Assembly: GCA_018340805.1 (NCBI GenBank)
Contig: JACMZG010001870.1
Coordinates: forward strand, 49,537,115 to 49,601,114
DNA from: Microvelia longipes
Lineage: Eukaryota; Arthropoda; Insecta; Hemiptera; Veliidae
Reading direction: 5' to 3'
Length of the DNA: 64,000 bases
In this document: piece after piece, positions 12,721 through 28,344 of the stretch
Numbering within the stretch: the stretch's first letter is position 1
How the letters are laid out: the number at the start of each line of letters is the position of its first letter
The notes under the pieces: model-generated
Told to the model about the DNA's origin: nothing
Seen by the model: only the letters and a program-made list of their open reading frames with translations
Databases searched by the model: none
Translations under genes and position numbers: made by a program

Positions 12721-13650
12721 CGTTTATAGTACAACACAGAACATAAAAAATATGTAAAATGCCAAGGAACTTAAATAAAGCGGAAGGAACATATCAGATC
12801 TTCCTAATGTGCCAACCCCCACCACCTTCAAGCACTCGTAGCACACTACATCCTCCTATCAACCCCACCACACTACTCAGCACTCGTCCAACTACACTAT
12901 CTTCAACCCCCACCACTCCTCGGGAACTCGTAGCACTTCTACATCCTTCAGCACTCGTAGCACTACTACATCCTTTCTATCAACCCCCACCACTACTCCC
13001 TCGGGCACTCGTAGCACTTCTACATCCTTCTATCAACTCCCACCACTACTCTTCAGCACTCGTAGCACTACTACATCCTTCCTATCAACTCCCACCACTA
13101 CTCCCTCGGGCACTCGTAGCACTTCTACATCCTTCATATATATAGTTATAAACATGTCGAGTATAATTTTAGTTCTTTACTGTTGTGTAGTAGTTAATTG
13201 TACATATGATTCATCGTTTATAGTACAACACAGAACATAAAAAATATGTAAAATGCCAAGGAACTTAAATAAAGCGGAAGGAACATATCAGATCTTCCTA
13301 ATGTAAAATATTGTCGCCAACCCCCACCACTACTCCTTCAGCACTCGTAGCACTACTACATCCTTCCTATCAACCCCCACCACAACTCCCCGGGCACTCG
13401 TAGCACTACTACATCCTTCCTATCAACCCCCACCACAACTCCCTCGGCACTCGTAGCACTTCTACATCCTTCCTATCAACTCCCACCACTACTCCTTCAG
13501 CACTCGTAGCACTACTACATCCTTCCTATCAACCCCCACCACAACTCCCTCGGCACTCGTAGCACTACTACGTACATATATATAGTTATAAACATGTCGA
13601 GTATAATTTTATTCTTTACTGTTGTGTAGTATAGTTAATTGTACATATTT
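12721..13650. repeat. 493-bp tandem duplication containing a 54-bp minisatellite
   Basis: CGTTTATAGTACAACACAG occurs at 12721 and 13214 (493-bp period). Each copy ends with a unique AACATGTCGAGTATAATTTT block. The inner array (about 12815-13135 and 13320-13575) has units combining CTATCAACCCCCACCACTAC with GCACTCGTAGCACTACTACA. The 128-codon open frame at 12759-13145 is a translation of these repeats, not a gene. Confidence 0.85.
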
Positions 13651-13929
13651 AATGTTATCTATTTTTGCTTAAAATTATAAGTAATTTTCCTAAGAAAATA
13701 AAAAATTGCTAGAATTAAAATCTGTTGACATTAAGCGTGTTAGATCTTAAAAGTGAAAAACACAAACTTTATACGCTTCTCCAATACTTTTAAACTCTAT
13801 AAGGGACAAGTTGTCCCAGGCCCATCTATTTTCCTTGAAAACGGTGGCAACACTTTTTTGCCTTTATGCTACCCCCGTGCAAAAAGCCGACAACGTAACC
13901 TCCGCTTAAAGCAGGTTACAATACGGCGT

Positions 13930-14023
13930 TTTAACAGAGCCCCTGAAATCCCTATACAGACGTTTCAAGCCAATGTATTGAGATAGGGTATGCCTCCTCT
14001 AGTAATATATCTATCTCTATATT
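13930..14023 (+). mobile_element. Right-end fragment of the 8-bp-TSD MITE
   Basis: It aligns with the right ends of the elements at 31.1 and 43.0 kb: AGAGCCCCTGA, GTTTCA, CAATGTATTGAGATAGG, ATGCC(T/C)CCTCTAGTA and an AT-rich end. No matching left terminus was found upstream at the expected 300 bp, so this copy is truncated or derived from a longer relative. The 77-codon frame at 13753-13986 runs into it and is not supported as a gene. Confidence 0.5.
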
Positions 14024-14029
14024 CAATTA

Positions 14030-15955
14030 AAAAATACTATAAATTACAAATAAAACGAAATACAATAGAGGAGAACGAGAAATGTAGAAGTAATTATATT
14101 AAGTTCTTTTAGTGACCTTGACGAGTTAAAGTGCCCTAAGTAAAAGTACTCTTCTCCAAAGCATTCACTATAAAAAATTGATGCTTTATGAAAAAAAGAA
14201 GGTATTTTGACTAACATCTTTTACATTTGGAAAAATAAGAAGAATACGAGTCGTATAGGAAGAAGTGCTCTCAATCTCATAGATTATATTCATCTCATAT
14301 GTCTTATGTATTTTTTTTTTTTTGCTGATGTATATTTTTATATATGCCGTGTTTATTTAGTTTATTTTCTTCTTTTAACTCGGAGATATAAATCAAAGGG
14401 GATAAAAACACAAGAAGGACTTTATTTTATTCTTAAAGGAAAGAGCTTTGTCTAACGTTTTCTTTTCCTTACAATATTTCTTTATATTAGAAAAAAAAAT
14501 TTCCTTCTAAAAGTCTGTAGAGATTTTTCTTTACGTCCCGGAGTAAGTTAACCTCAGCGATTTTCTTTCAGACCACACCGAGCTCTTTTCTTTCAGGTTT
14601 TTCACATTTTTCCGGGGAATGGAAATTTCTTCTGAAGAAATCTCTTATTAAAAGATTTGGTTGGCTTTGTCTATCGCTTTTCTTTTTATTGTTCATTTTT
14701 TTTTGCTCCCTCTTATCTTTGATGTCGAAAGGAAAAGAGGAATAAACAAATATTTGAGATAACAGTGGGATAATAACTTACTTATCTACTTTATCCGTTT
14801 ATATCTTTACTCGCTTTTATTTTAGCTCTGCATTGTCGGAAATAGCAATTATAGGAGATCAGTAGCTAGAGCTTCTACTGTGCAGCTATATTTTAGATTT
14901 TTCAAACAAGCCCTGACACACCGCTTAGTTGCATTAAATGGAAAATTAGACAATATCATTATTAGGTTTAGTATAAATTTCATTTTTCTCCTGTCTTCAA
15001 ATGTTATGAGATTTGAAACTTATCTTAATTCCCTAATAAAAATAACTAAATTTTATTTTTGTAAAAAATTTAAATACTGACTTATAAAATTCAGTGTTGT
15101 TAAAATTGCGGAACTGCTTTTGATTCCTAATGGATTAAATTTAGAAAATATGAACCCACCTTAATCAAAATATCAAAACTATTTGGAGGAGAGAAAATTG
15201 GAAACAGTAGTGTCGACTTACCATCGAAAAAATAATAAACCATTGACTGATAGATTTTTTGGCTCTCGAATTTTGATAAGGTAAAACAATTTCGAGTCGG
15301 TGAAACTGTATTAATTTTATCTTTTGGTTTAGTAATTTGCAATTTTGTAGACAGATGCTCTCCTTAAATATATAGCAATACTCATATGAAGTTATAATAT
15401 GCAACTGTAAAGATAAAATCGAAATAAATAATATTATCTTTTCTATTAGCGACAGTTTTCGAGAGTTGTGACTTATAATTAGAATTAAATTTGATTATTT
15501 TTCTCCTTGCCCTGTTATATATAGAGCTATCAGGATCTCCCCCTCATTCAATTTTCTGAGTGGCTTTACATATTATAAACATTGAAGCACAAATATCCCT
15601 TTGACTAATTACCCAACCAAAACCCCTCTAAAAACTTTATAACATTTTAATACACATAAAAACTTAATTAATAATTCAGGTTGACTTGGAAGCAAGCCGG
15701 TGTACTGGTGGCGGAGTTTATGTCCGGCAAATGAGTCGTGCACGGCATGACCGACCAGCCTGCTTATCTCAACTATAAATCTAGCCATGATAAGCTCTCA
15801 GGATCAATATTATATGAATTAATTAGCTAAAAAAACCCCAATACTAATTTACTTCAAAGTTGTTTTTTTTCTACTTTGTATATAATGCATTTATTCCCTT
15901 CTTTCATTTGCAGTAATGATTTAAATCAATAATTAAACCTCGAGATCTTTCGTAG
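14030..15955. other. Intergenic DNA, nothing recognised
   Basis: AT-rich with T-rich tracts at 14460-14720. A GC-richer patch at 15680-15780 (AGCAAGCCGGTGTACTGGTG) contains short inverted words but no clear tRNA fold. Confidence 0.45.
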
Positions 15956-15960
15956 CCAGA

Positions 15961-16040
15961 GTAATGTGGGCGACTTGAACCTGAACATCAGAGGAGATAG
16001 CTCGCCACTTCTGCGCGCTCTACTAAAAGTGGATGTTAAC
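15961..16040 (-). other. tRNA-like internal promoter (pseudo-tRNA or SINE head)
   Basis: On the minus strand an A-box-like TAGTAGAGCGC is followed 31 nt later by a B-box-like GGTTCAAGTCG. This is the spacing expected inside a tRNA. The acceptor arms do not pair convincingly, so a working tRNA is unlikely. It is more probably a decayed tRNA pseudogene or SINE head. Confidence 0.4.
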
Positions 16041-16312
16041 ACCGAGCTGTTACCATCTCGGAAAAGAAAATAGTTTTACGTATTTATAACTTTTATCTTT
16101 ATCTTCATGGTAATTTATTTTATTTTTATTAACTGTATGTGTAGCATATTTTTCGCTTATGATTTATTATTTACTTATTACTGTATTTTTATTATTTTGT
16201 TTCCGCGTTTCTGTTTGTATTTTTGTGTTTCTTTCTTATTTCTCATAATTTGGCTTTCTGATGTAATTTGTTTTTTATTTTGTTTTAATTTGTAATAACT
16301 TATTTGTGCAGA

Positions 16313-16352
16313 CACTGATGATGACCTCATGTTTAAAGAAAACATCCATCAC
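16313..16352 (+). ncRNA. Degenerate hammerhead-like motif
   Basis: CACTGATGATGACCTCATG resembles the 53.4-kb motif, but stem II (GACCT facing AGGTT there) is destroyed and GAAA is displaced to AAAGAAAAC. It is probably a dead copy. Confidence 0.3.
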
Positions 16353-16561
16353 CATCTGATGGTGTTTTCCATAGTCAAAAATATTATCGACTATTATTTC
16401 AAAAATATTATCGACTGTTATTTAAAAAATATTATCGAATATAAGTCTAAACTTATCAAACCGTATAAGTTCAAACCCGCTCTCTTTCGACGAATGATTT
16501 CCTTTTGAAGTTTATAAAAAACTAGTGAAAAAGGAAAGTAATATATTATTAACTGTTTTAT

Positions 16562-16634
16562 TAAAAATACTCGCACAATTATATTGTGTCAACTATTCAT
16601 GTTTTGCAAAACTCGGTAGTATCAAATGATATAA
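16562..16634 (+). mobile_element. Family P 3'-end fragment
   Basis: It starts at CTCGCACAATTATATTGTGT and ends GCAAAACTCGGTAGTATCAA plus ATGATATA. It forms an inverted pair with 17689-17766, enclosing about 1.05 kb. Confidence 0.65.
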
Positions 16635-17688
16635 TAAAGGTTGGTCATTTGATCTTTTATTTGGACTAATCTATTCACATATGTTGATCTCGTCATATCC
16701 TTGCTACATAACCTGCGTTTCGCTTCTTTTGATATAACCTTGCTGGGATAGGTAAGTTTGCTTTTTTCTATCTCATATCTCATTATATATTTGTAGGGCG
16801 AGTAAAAGATGAAATCCTTTATCGCGTCATTCCATAAAAGGAATCCTTGGTATGTAATAAAACAAACTAGGATTTTAATATGATCTACCACAATACATAG
16901 TATCGAGAACTTCGTATTTTCTTAACTTCTTCTATTCTTCGTAACTTCTTCTTTAAGCTTTTTTTAAACATGCATTCTTATTTAGATAAACCCTTTTTAC
17001 ACTGTTTGTTTTGCCCTTCCTTTGCAACATAATTTTTGGTGTTTTATTGGGTTGAGAATAAAAAATATGTATAAAAGTTTTCAAAGTCAAAATCAAAGTC
17101 GAGTTAGAAATGCATATCATGATATGTAAACGAGCTAAAAATCTCAAATAAAACCTGTTCAACGGAACAATTTTAAGTTTTAAATTTATTGTCATTAGAT
17201 TACAAACTTTATTTTGTTTCTCAAAACTTAATATTTACTCTCCTGAATACCTCAAGATAAAAAGAACAAACCTGACAAATATTTTTTTTCTAAAACTTAA
17301 AGAACTAGTACATAAGTTAAGATATCAGTTAAGTATTTCATTCTTATTCCAAATGCTTAACTTTTCAAAGTCCCTTTTCCCCAATTAAGTCAAAAATTAA
17401 GTTAATTGTGTTGTGTCGAGTTTTATTTCGCTGCATGGAATCTAAACGACGCTGTCGGGAGAATAGAATAGTTCTAAGTATTTAAACCGAGGAGGAGACT
17501 CGACTAGCTGAATCCTTAAATAGAAAACTTTTTATTTTAGCTTTTCTTTCTTTTCTTTTTTTTTTGATCTTATTTGAACTCTATTGTCCTTGTCAAGAAT
17601 TACAGTCGAGAATTTTATCTTATTTTTAAATATCCTCTTTTTCTTTATTCGCGAGGAAATGAAAATGCTTAGTGAAGATAATTTATTC
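16635..17688. other. Interval between inverted family P ends, nothing recognised
   Basis: An AT-rich kilobase flanked by oppositely oriented family P termini. Short minus-strand frames (16622-16891 and 16953-17195) show no domain-like sequence. It may be unrelated DNA caught between two insertions. Confidence 0.4.
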
Positions 17689-17766
17689 TATATCATTTGA
17701 TACTACCGAGTTTTGCAACACATGAATAGTTGACACAATTATCTCTCGCACAATTATATTGTGTCA
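17689..17766 (-). mobile_element. Family P 3'-end fragment
   Basis: Reverse-complement terminus TATATCATTTGATACTACCG followed by AGTTTTGCAACACATGAATA, with a partly duplicated CTCGCACAATTATATTGTGT hairpin at its inner end. Confidence 0.65.
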
Positions 17767-17984
17767 TAATTTATTCTTTAGAAAGTAACTTAGAAAATAG
17801 CATAAGGAAGGTTTTATGAACAAAATGCCTATACTGCCTCCACTCTATTAATGTTCAACTTCGAATATAAAATTCTGGTAAATAAAAATGTTTCGAAGTG
17901 TTATGGCAGATGAAGTTTCGAGAATTGCCCAAGTTTAGTTTAGTTTATCAGAATATTAAAATCTATAGGATTTCATAAAATAAG

Positions 17985-18105
17985 TATGTTGGTAAAATGC
18001 TTAAAGCATAGTTAGCTTCAATTTTCGTCTTCATTGTATTACCTAACTAAAGCACCAGGCTGCTGGCACATCGTCTCTTTGCCAGTTATCCTTATAACAA
18101 CATGT
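17985..18105 (-). repeat. Direct-repeat segment shared with 18620-18740
   Basis: AGCATAGTTAGCTTC, TTCGTCTTC, CAGGCTGCTGGCAC and CCAGTTATC occur in the same order at 17990-18100 and 18620-18735, and inverted at 9480-9590. A sub-block of the large inverted repeat has therefore been copied an extra time at its inner edge. Confidence 0.7.
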
Positions 18106-18149
18106 CTGCAATATCTAGTCATACAATCTGATCGCATCATTTTTCCATG

Positions 18150-19359
18150 TTTTATGATTTTTCACAATTTTTGCTGAGTCATTATTGCGGGTTAATGACG
18201 TCATTTAAAAATTATTTCCGAATAGCAGAACTACAGAGGTAGACTGATTTTTGTACAAAATTTCAACTCTAGCATAAATACACTGGGCGCTATGACGATG
18301 ACAGACACACACACATACACACACAGAAAACTTTAGGAGAACCACCAAGAGGCCTTAAAAACGCCTGAAACGATAATTCCGGTGTCATCCGGTTTCGGAT
18401 TTTTTTGCAAACACAATACTTTTCCTATATACCTACAGTATAAATGAGGAAAAGTAGACATTTTATGAAAATTATTTCTTGCCGCTATTTTGACTTATAA
18501 TAATTAACACAAGTCAATTTAATTGTAGGATAAATAAGTTGAATAAAATAAAAAAGGATAAAAGTTTGTAAAAATGGCCGCGTCGTGGATTCCGAAATAA
18601 ATACGAGAACGTAAAATGAGTATGTTGGAGAAATGCTTAAAGCATAGTTAGCTTCGATTTTCGTCTTCTTTGTATTAACTAACTAAAGAACCAGGCTGCT
18701 GGCACTTTGTCTCTTCTCCAGTTATCTTTATAACAATAATTTATTTTTATATCCCAAAAAAATAATAAAGAAAAAGTCCATTTTACTTTGGGATAAAAAT
18801 TTAGTAGGTAATAAAGCAAAATATTACAGACCTAGTAAGATCCATTACAGACTGGAGTAAGGTGATGCCATTACAGACCTTGGTAATGTTTATTAAATTT
18901 AATGTATTGTTAACTCGGCTGGGGACTAGTTAGACCGGTAATTCTATAGTAAATTATATCTGGTCATTATAATTTCCTTAGTTTCCCTTTTGGTTTCATT
19001 ATCCTTCCTCCTCATTTTCACTGACATTTTCTTTTTCCCAACTTAATAAAAGAGTCAAAATCCCTCTGTATTTATTTACTTTTTGTCTTATATATTTCTC
19101 CTCTTTTTCTGTATTATTTCGTATTAGGGGTCTAAATATATAATTTTCTTGTTGTATTTCATAGTAAATAACTTTTTTCCCTTATATATTTTAGGTTATT
19201 TAGTTTGGCAAATCCCTTTATTTTGCCTCGGCGTGGAATACAGCCCGGTAGGAGGTGTCCTTGGTTCCGGAACATGTGTAAACATAATCAAACATCCCCT
19301 GTATTTTCTTCTTATTTCTCATTTTCTTCATATTACTTGTTTTATTCAACATCTATTGC
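18150..19359 (-). repeat. Right arm of large inverted repeat
   Basis: Inverted counterpart of 8848-10056, with TGACGTCA at 18196-18203 and a family C segment at about 18160-18450. Outward it continues through TCCATTACAGACTGGAGTAA and CTCGGCTGGGGACTAGTTAG to CAACATCTATTGC at 19347-19359. Beyond that point the flanks differ. Confidence 0.8.
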
Positions 19360-20095
19360 TTTTGTTTCCGTTTCAAAAAAATTCATGTTTTTTTCTCATT
19401 TTGTTGTGTAGAACAAACAAAAAATGTCATTTTGTTCCAATAAAACCTTAATAGCCTCTATTTTTGACTTACAAAAATCAATTATATTTAATTTCTCATT
19501 AAGACCATGTCATTTTTATTCGTTTTAGGGTCCAATTTACCTTTAAATTTTGTTACAGTAAACATAAAAAATTTAAAATAAATAATAATTTAATAATTCT
19601 GTTACTCAATAATACTGGTAATGATTTTATTCCGGTGAAAATAGTTTTCAGTGCACATAGGGATGGTTGAACAGGGTCTAAAGTATAAGCATTAATTATT
19701 TAGCCACACTTTGACTATAAGCTCAGTATGCCTATAGAAACAAATTTAATTCGGTGAACACCACAAAAACCTACAGATGGTCAAACTGGGTCAAAAACGT
19801 TCTTAACGAATACAAAAATACACTTATTTTCATTTTACTCAAAAAGTAACAAGCCTGCCTGCCACATCTTATGTTTCAGAATTTCTCATAATAAAAACAT
19901 TAATAAAAGAAACCTTTTTTTCTCATTTACTTAATTAATAACCTTCAGATGAGAGAGCTCGAGTTTTTTCTTTTCCTTCGTCTTCAAAATAAAAGACTAG
20001 AGGGAAAAAATGCTTAAGAATTAAAATTAATCAGATTACTGACGGAAAGATGGGAAATAAATAAAAACAAAAAAATGCATTAAGATGAAAACCTT
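19360..20095. other. AT-rich intergenic DNA, nothing recognised
   Basis: No repeat family, RNA or coding signal recognised between the inverted arm and the pyrimidine-rich satellite. Confidence 0.5.
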
Positions 20096-20117
20096 TTGAT
20101 TAAAAACTCGAGAGGTT

Positions 20118-21705
20118 CCTATTCCTCTTCATACTCCTCTACTCCTCCTTACACTCCAAAAACCTTGTTTGTACTCCTCTATAATTGTCCTCACTCCTCC
20201 ATCCCTGCTCTTACTCCTGTATTCTTGCCCATACTCCTCCCTCCATCCCTGATCATACTCTATATCCTTGTCCTCTATACTCCTATCCTTGTCCATACTC
20301 CTCTATCCCTGCTCGTACTCCTATATCCTTGTCCATACTCCTCTATCCCTGCTCGTACTTCTGTATTCTTGCCCATACTCCTCCATCCCTGATTCTACTC
20401 CTATATCCTTGATCTCTCTCCCATCTTTGATTATACTTTTCTATCCTTGTCCATACTCCCCTATCCCTGCTCGTACTCCTGTATTCTTGCCCATACTCCT
20501 CCATCCCTGATCCTACTCCTGTATCCTTGATCTCACTCTTCCATCCCTGCTCGGACTCCTGTATTCTTGCCCATATTTCTCCATCCCTGATTCTGTCCTA
20601 TATTCACACTCCTCTATCCCTGCTCGAACTCCTGTATTCTTGTCCATACTCCTCTATCCCTGCTCGTACTCCTGTATTCTTGCCCATACTCCTCCATCCC
20701 TGATCCTACTCCTATATCCTTGTCCACACTCCTCCATCCCTGCTCGGACTCCTGTATTCTTGCCCATATTCCTCCATCCCTGATTCTGTCCAATATCCAC
20801 ACTCCTCTATCCCTGCTCGTACTCCTATATCCTTGTCCATACTCCTCTATCCCTGCTCGTACTCCTGTATTCTTGCCCATACTCCTCCATCCCTGATCCT
20901 ACTCCTATATCCTTGTCCACACTCCTCCATCCTGCTCGGACTCCTGTATCTTGCCCATATTCCTCCATCCCTGATTCTGTCCAATATCCACACTCCTCTA
21001 TCCCTGCTCGTACTCCTATATCCTTGTCCATACTCCTCTATCCCTGCTCGTACTCCTGTATTCTTGCCCATACTCCTCCATCCCTGATCCTACTCCTATA
21101 TCCTTGTCCACACTCCTCCATCCCTGCTCGGACTCCTGTATTCTTGCCCATATTCCTCCATCCCTGATTCTGTCCAATATCCACACTCCTCTATCCCTGC
21201 TCGTACTCCTATATCCTTGTCCATACTCCTCTATCCCTGCTCGTACTCCTGTATTCTTGCCCATACTCCTCCATCCTGATCCTACTCCTATATCCTTGTC
21301 CACACTCCTCCATCCCTGCTCGTCCTGTCTCCATATTCTTCCATCCCTGATATCCTCCTCTATCCTGCTGTACTCCTATATCCTTGTCCATAACTCCTCT
21401 ATCCCTGCTCGTACTCCTGTATTCTTGCCCATACTCCTCCATCCCTGATTCTACTCCTATATCCCTGATCTCACTCTTCCATCTCTGCTTATACCTTTCT
21501 ATCCTTGTCCATACTCCTTTGTCCCTGCTTATACTCCTCTATCCTTGTCCATACTTCTCTGTCCCTGCTTGTACTCCTGTATCCTCGTCCATACGTTTCT
21601 ACCCTTTTCGTACTCCTCTATTCTTGCCCACACTTCTCTATTTCTGCTTATTCTCCTCCATACCTGCTTGCAGCACTCTATTTTTGAATAAACTCTTCTA
21701 TCCCA
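20118..21705. repeat. Pyrimidine-rich satellite with 193-bp higher-order repeat
   Basis: The basic unit is about 36-39 bp (ACTCCTGTATTCTTGCCCAT then ACTCCTCCATCCCTG). A diagnostic word, GATTCTGTCC, occurs at 20589, 20782, 20973 and 21166, so blocks of five monomers repeat every 191-193 bp. The flanks of the array (20118-20580; 21400-21705) hold less ordered monomers. Overlapping frames on both strands come from the low-complexity units. Confidence 0.9.
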
Positions 21706-25405
<3,700 letters not shown>

Positions 25406-25812
25406 CCACATAAAAAAGCATAATACGTTTAGGAACTAGGAATCATTGATCTAAGTTCTATTTAATGTTATTGAATATTTTTGGCGAATTTTCAAAGAAT
25501 AATGAGCTTATGAGGTTGAGTTTATGGAGAGAGGGAGTGGGGGGGGGGGAGGTGTGTTCACTAGTAGAAAATTATAAATATTTGGCTTTATTGATTTAGT
25601 CACTTTAATGGCCGGTGAATAGAACAAGAAATGCTTTTCTTCAATTAAATTTCTCTGTTACTTATAAATGCTAAATAGTATTTCATGGTATGAAATTAAC
25701 TGTAATTATAAGCGATATTATCAAGCTGATAGAGTTTATAAGGTGTTTCAATTTGAGGGATTTTATGAAAGAAACTATTTTGTTTTTTCATGTTAGGTTA
25801 TAGTCCGGATTT

Positions 25813-25881
25813 GACGTCATTGCAGGAACTAATCGTGAATTTGCAATGTTAACCGTATATACCGAGTCCTGCAATGACGTC
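25813..25881. promoter_or_regulatory. 15-bp inverted repeat carrying two CRE palindromes
   Basis: GACGTCATTGCAGGA (25813-25827) and its exact complement TCCTGCAATGACGTC (25867-25881) are separated by 39 bp. Each arm contains TGACGTCA, the consensus bound by CREB/ATF bZIP factors. No gene adjoins, so a regulatory role is only a possibility. Confidence 0.5.
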
Positions 25882-26280
25882 ACACGTCATTCATAAAAAA
25901 CGTCAGGTTATAACCTCCGAATCCGTTTGGTTATTTTACATCGATTTGAATCGCCTTATAAATGTCTAACAATTTGCGATAATATACTGTAAGTAAAATC
26001 AGTAAATTCAATCCAGCGCAATATTTTTTGGGTAAATATAAATTACCAGATTACCTCTGATTTGAGTAAGAAGTATATTAACAAGAGTTCGTCTTTAACC
26101 AGAATAATACATGAACGACTTACCTGTAACAGAGAACAAACAAATATATTAATATCACAGGAATAAAGACATCGTAAAATTAGCTGTTATACTGTTAGGA
26201 ACCTTTTTAGCACTTATACTTAAGTTTTTAGTTAAGTACATTCTTGCTCAATAAATATATTATCTGAATAATAAATATTG

Positions 26281-26504
26281 ATATCATTTGATATTACCGA
26301 GTTTTGCAAAACACGAATAATTGTGCAAGAGACATCTAGGAAATGCAATTAGCAAAATGCAATGCTACATATGGGAACTGTTCCATCATTCGAGATTCGT
26401 CATCATTGATGGCTCGAAATAATGTCATGTCCTACTCTGTTTCGTTACTTCTAAATAATCAGGGCGCCAAAAAAGCCTGAACTCACTCTGACCTTCAATT
26501 AATT
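26281..26504 (-). mobile_element. Family P copy
   Basis: The terminus ATATCATTTGATATTACCGA is at the left. The body (CTGTTCCATCATTCGA, ATTGATGGCTCGA, TCTGTTTCGTTAC, GGGCGCC) matches 42055-42300 and stops at the junction with a hammerhead-like motif at 26505. Confidence 0.75.
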
Positions 26505-26541
26505 CCTGCTAATGATGGTGTTAAGCCGAAACCGGTCCAGG
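26505..26541 (+). ncRNA. Hammerhead-like motif, family 1
   Basis: Stem I is CCTG (26505-26508) facing CAGG (26538-26541). The core is CTAATGA (26509-26515; textbook CTGATGA with G5 changed to A), one extra T, stem II GGT(GTTAA)GCC with a G-U pair, GAA (26528-26530), stem III AC-CG-GT, and C at the cleavage position (26537). The 3' flank GGATATTCAAATCCAACAGC is shared with the 45.0-kb copy. The G5 change probably abolishes activity here. Confidence 0.5.
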
Positions 26542-26614
26542 GATATTCAAATCCAACAGCAAGTATCGACGGTAGCTGATTCTTCAATTATTTATTTAGT
26601 TATTATACGGCTTA

Positions 26615-27185
26615 GTAGTAATATGGGGGTGAGTGGTAGTAACAACCAGGCAAGTGGGCCACGTTGTTGGGCCTTTTTTGCCAGCTCCCTATGAGAGTGT
26701 TCTACTCCTTTTAATTTCAAGTGTAGGTATATTTCATCTAATATAGACAGAAGAGCCTTGAATTTCGTTGATTCCTCTCATGCTTTTTTCAAGCAATTAT
26801 ACATATTTTCACTGATTCATATAGTCTAGTGAAAACTAGGTACAACACGTGCCCTCGCTGTTAAACCAAACCTCCATACACTTTAAACTATAAGGCAGAC
26901 TTACTATAGTATTATAATGAATATACTATGAGGGTCCTAAATTTTGCCTATACCCAGATTCATTTAGAGTAAGGGATCTTTAACATTTACCTGACAACGC
27001 ACAGGCTCGAGACCACCGGCTTTACGTCCCTTCTGGTAAACGTGGTAAGCAGAATTTGTATCCCCCTCATAAAAATCCTAGAGGCCCGTGCTGGGATTGA
27101 ACCCATGACTAAATAAACTCGAAAGTTTAATGTCCATTCATTTTGTGTATTGGCCACGTACCATAACCACTACACCACGGGTGAC
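26615..27185 (-). mobile_element. SINE1, full-length tRNA-derived SINE with 13-bp TSD
   Basis: The tRNA-like head lies at the right end on the minus strand: A box TGGTGTAGTGG (27167-27177) and B box GGTTCAATCC (27094-27103) both match the RNA polymerase III consensus. The body contains GGGACGTAAAGCCGGTGGTC and GAGCCTGTGCGTTGTCAGGT; the tail ends near TATTACTACTA. It is flanked by a perfect duplication, TATTATACGGCTT, at 26602-26614 and 27186-27198. A truncated copy is at 4379-4828. Confidence 0.9.
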
Positions 27186-27198
27186 TATTATACGGCTT

Positions 27199-27898
27199 CG
27201 TTAATGATTATCTAATAACAGATGAGTAATTGGTTATTAGATGGCTTTCATAAATTGATTTTTCCGCAGAGACTTGTTCCGTAATTTCATTATGATCTAG
27301 TGGTTATACTGTGATACTATCCTAAATATAAACAATGCATCCTATTTAAACTATAAATAGCATATATATTATATAACGGGTATATTTTAATATTCTATTT
27401 GATTTCAAAATTTAGGTATATTCTATATTATTCAATATATAAGAAACCGAAGTTCGACCTATGTGTAAACACCTATATAAATCGAACCAAGCCAAATAAA
27501 AATAAAATATATATTGTTAAGGTTTCAATTAAATTTAACAAGGAAAGAATTTTATTACCTAACATGGTTAGCCCGAGGTATAGAGGGCTTTGCTTACCAA
27601 ACACACGCTCGACCACTAAAGTGGTTTCCTCTAAACACTGACCACGTTAACCACTTACTGTACTTAATATTACAACTGTTAAATTATCTAATTAAGCATT
27701 ATCATATTGTTGCCATGTATTATATCATATTTATATATTATTATTAATTGAATTATGCAGTTACCGTCGATTGTTTTAACATATATTAATGTATAAAAGC
27801 AAAAAAAAAATCCGGATTAGGTCACTTCGCGTCCACCTAGATATATACATACATTTTCAATTTTTTACATACATGTTAGTATGGATGTATACATACAT
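27199..27898. other. AT-rich intergenic DNA, nothing recognised
   Basis: No supported feature between SINE1 and the (TA)n tract. Confidence 0.5.
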
Positions 27899-27899
27899 A

Positions 27900-28206
<307 letters not shown>

Positions 28207-28265
28207 CCAGTTCATACACCTCCTTATCATTGGTAATCGGTCAGATTATAAACAAACAGATCACT

Positions 28266-28306
28266 TAGTCAACGTTTCGGCGACTATAGTATAGCCATCA
28301 TTCAGG
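28266..28306 (-). ncRNA. Degenerate hammerhead-like motif
   Basis: The minus strand reads CTGAATGATGGC, a TATACTATAGT loop region, CGCC, then GAAACGTTGAC. Stem II GGC/GCC can form, but the core has an extra A and stem I is weak. Confidence 0.35.
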
Positions 28307-28344
28307 TAAAAACAATATATCAACAACAAAAAGTATCTGTACAT

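Noticed and set aside
12759..13145. 128-codon proline/serine-rich frame
   Set aside because: It lies wholly in the 54-bp minisatellite and is broken in the second 493-bp copy.
27090..27185. Functional tRNA gene
   Set aside because: The A and B boxes are too far apart and the sequence continues into a SINE body bounded by target duplications.
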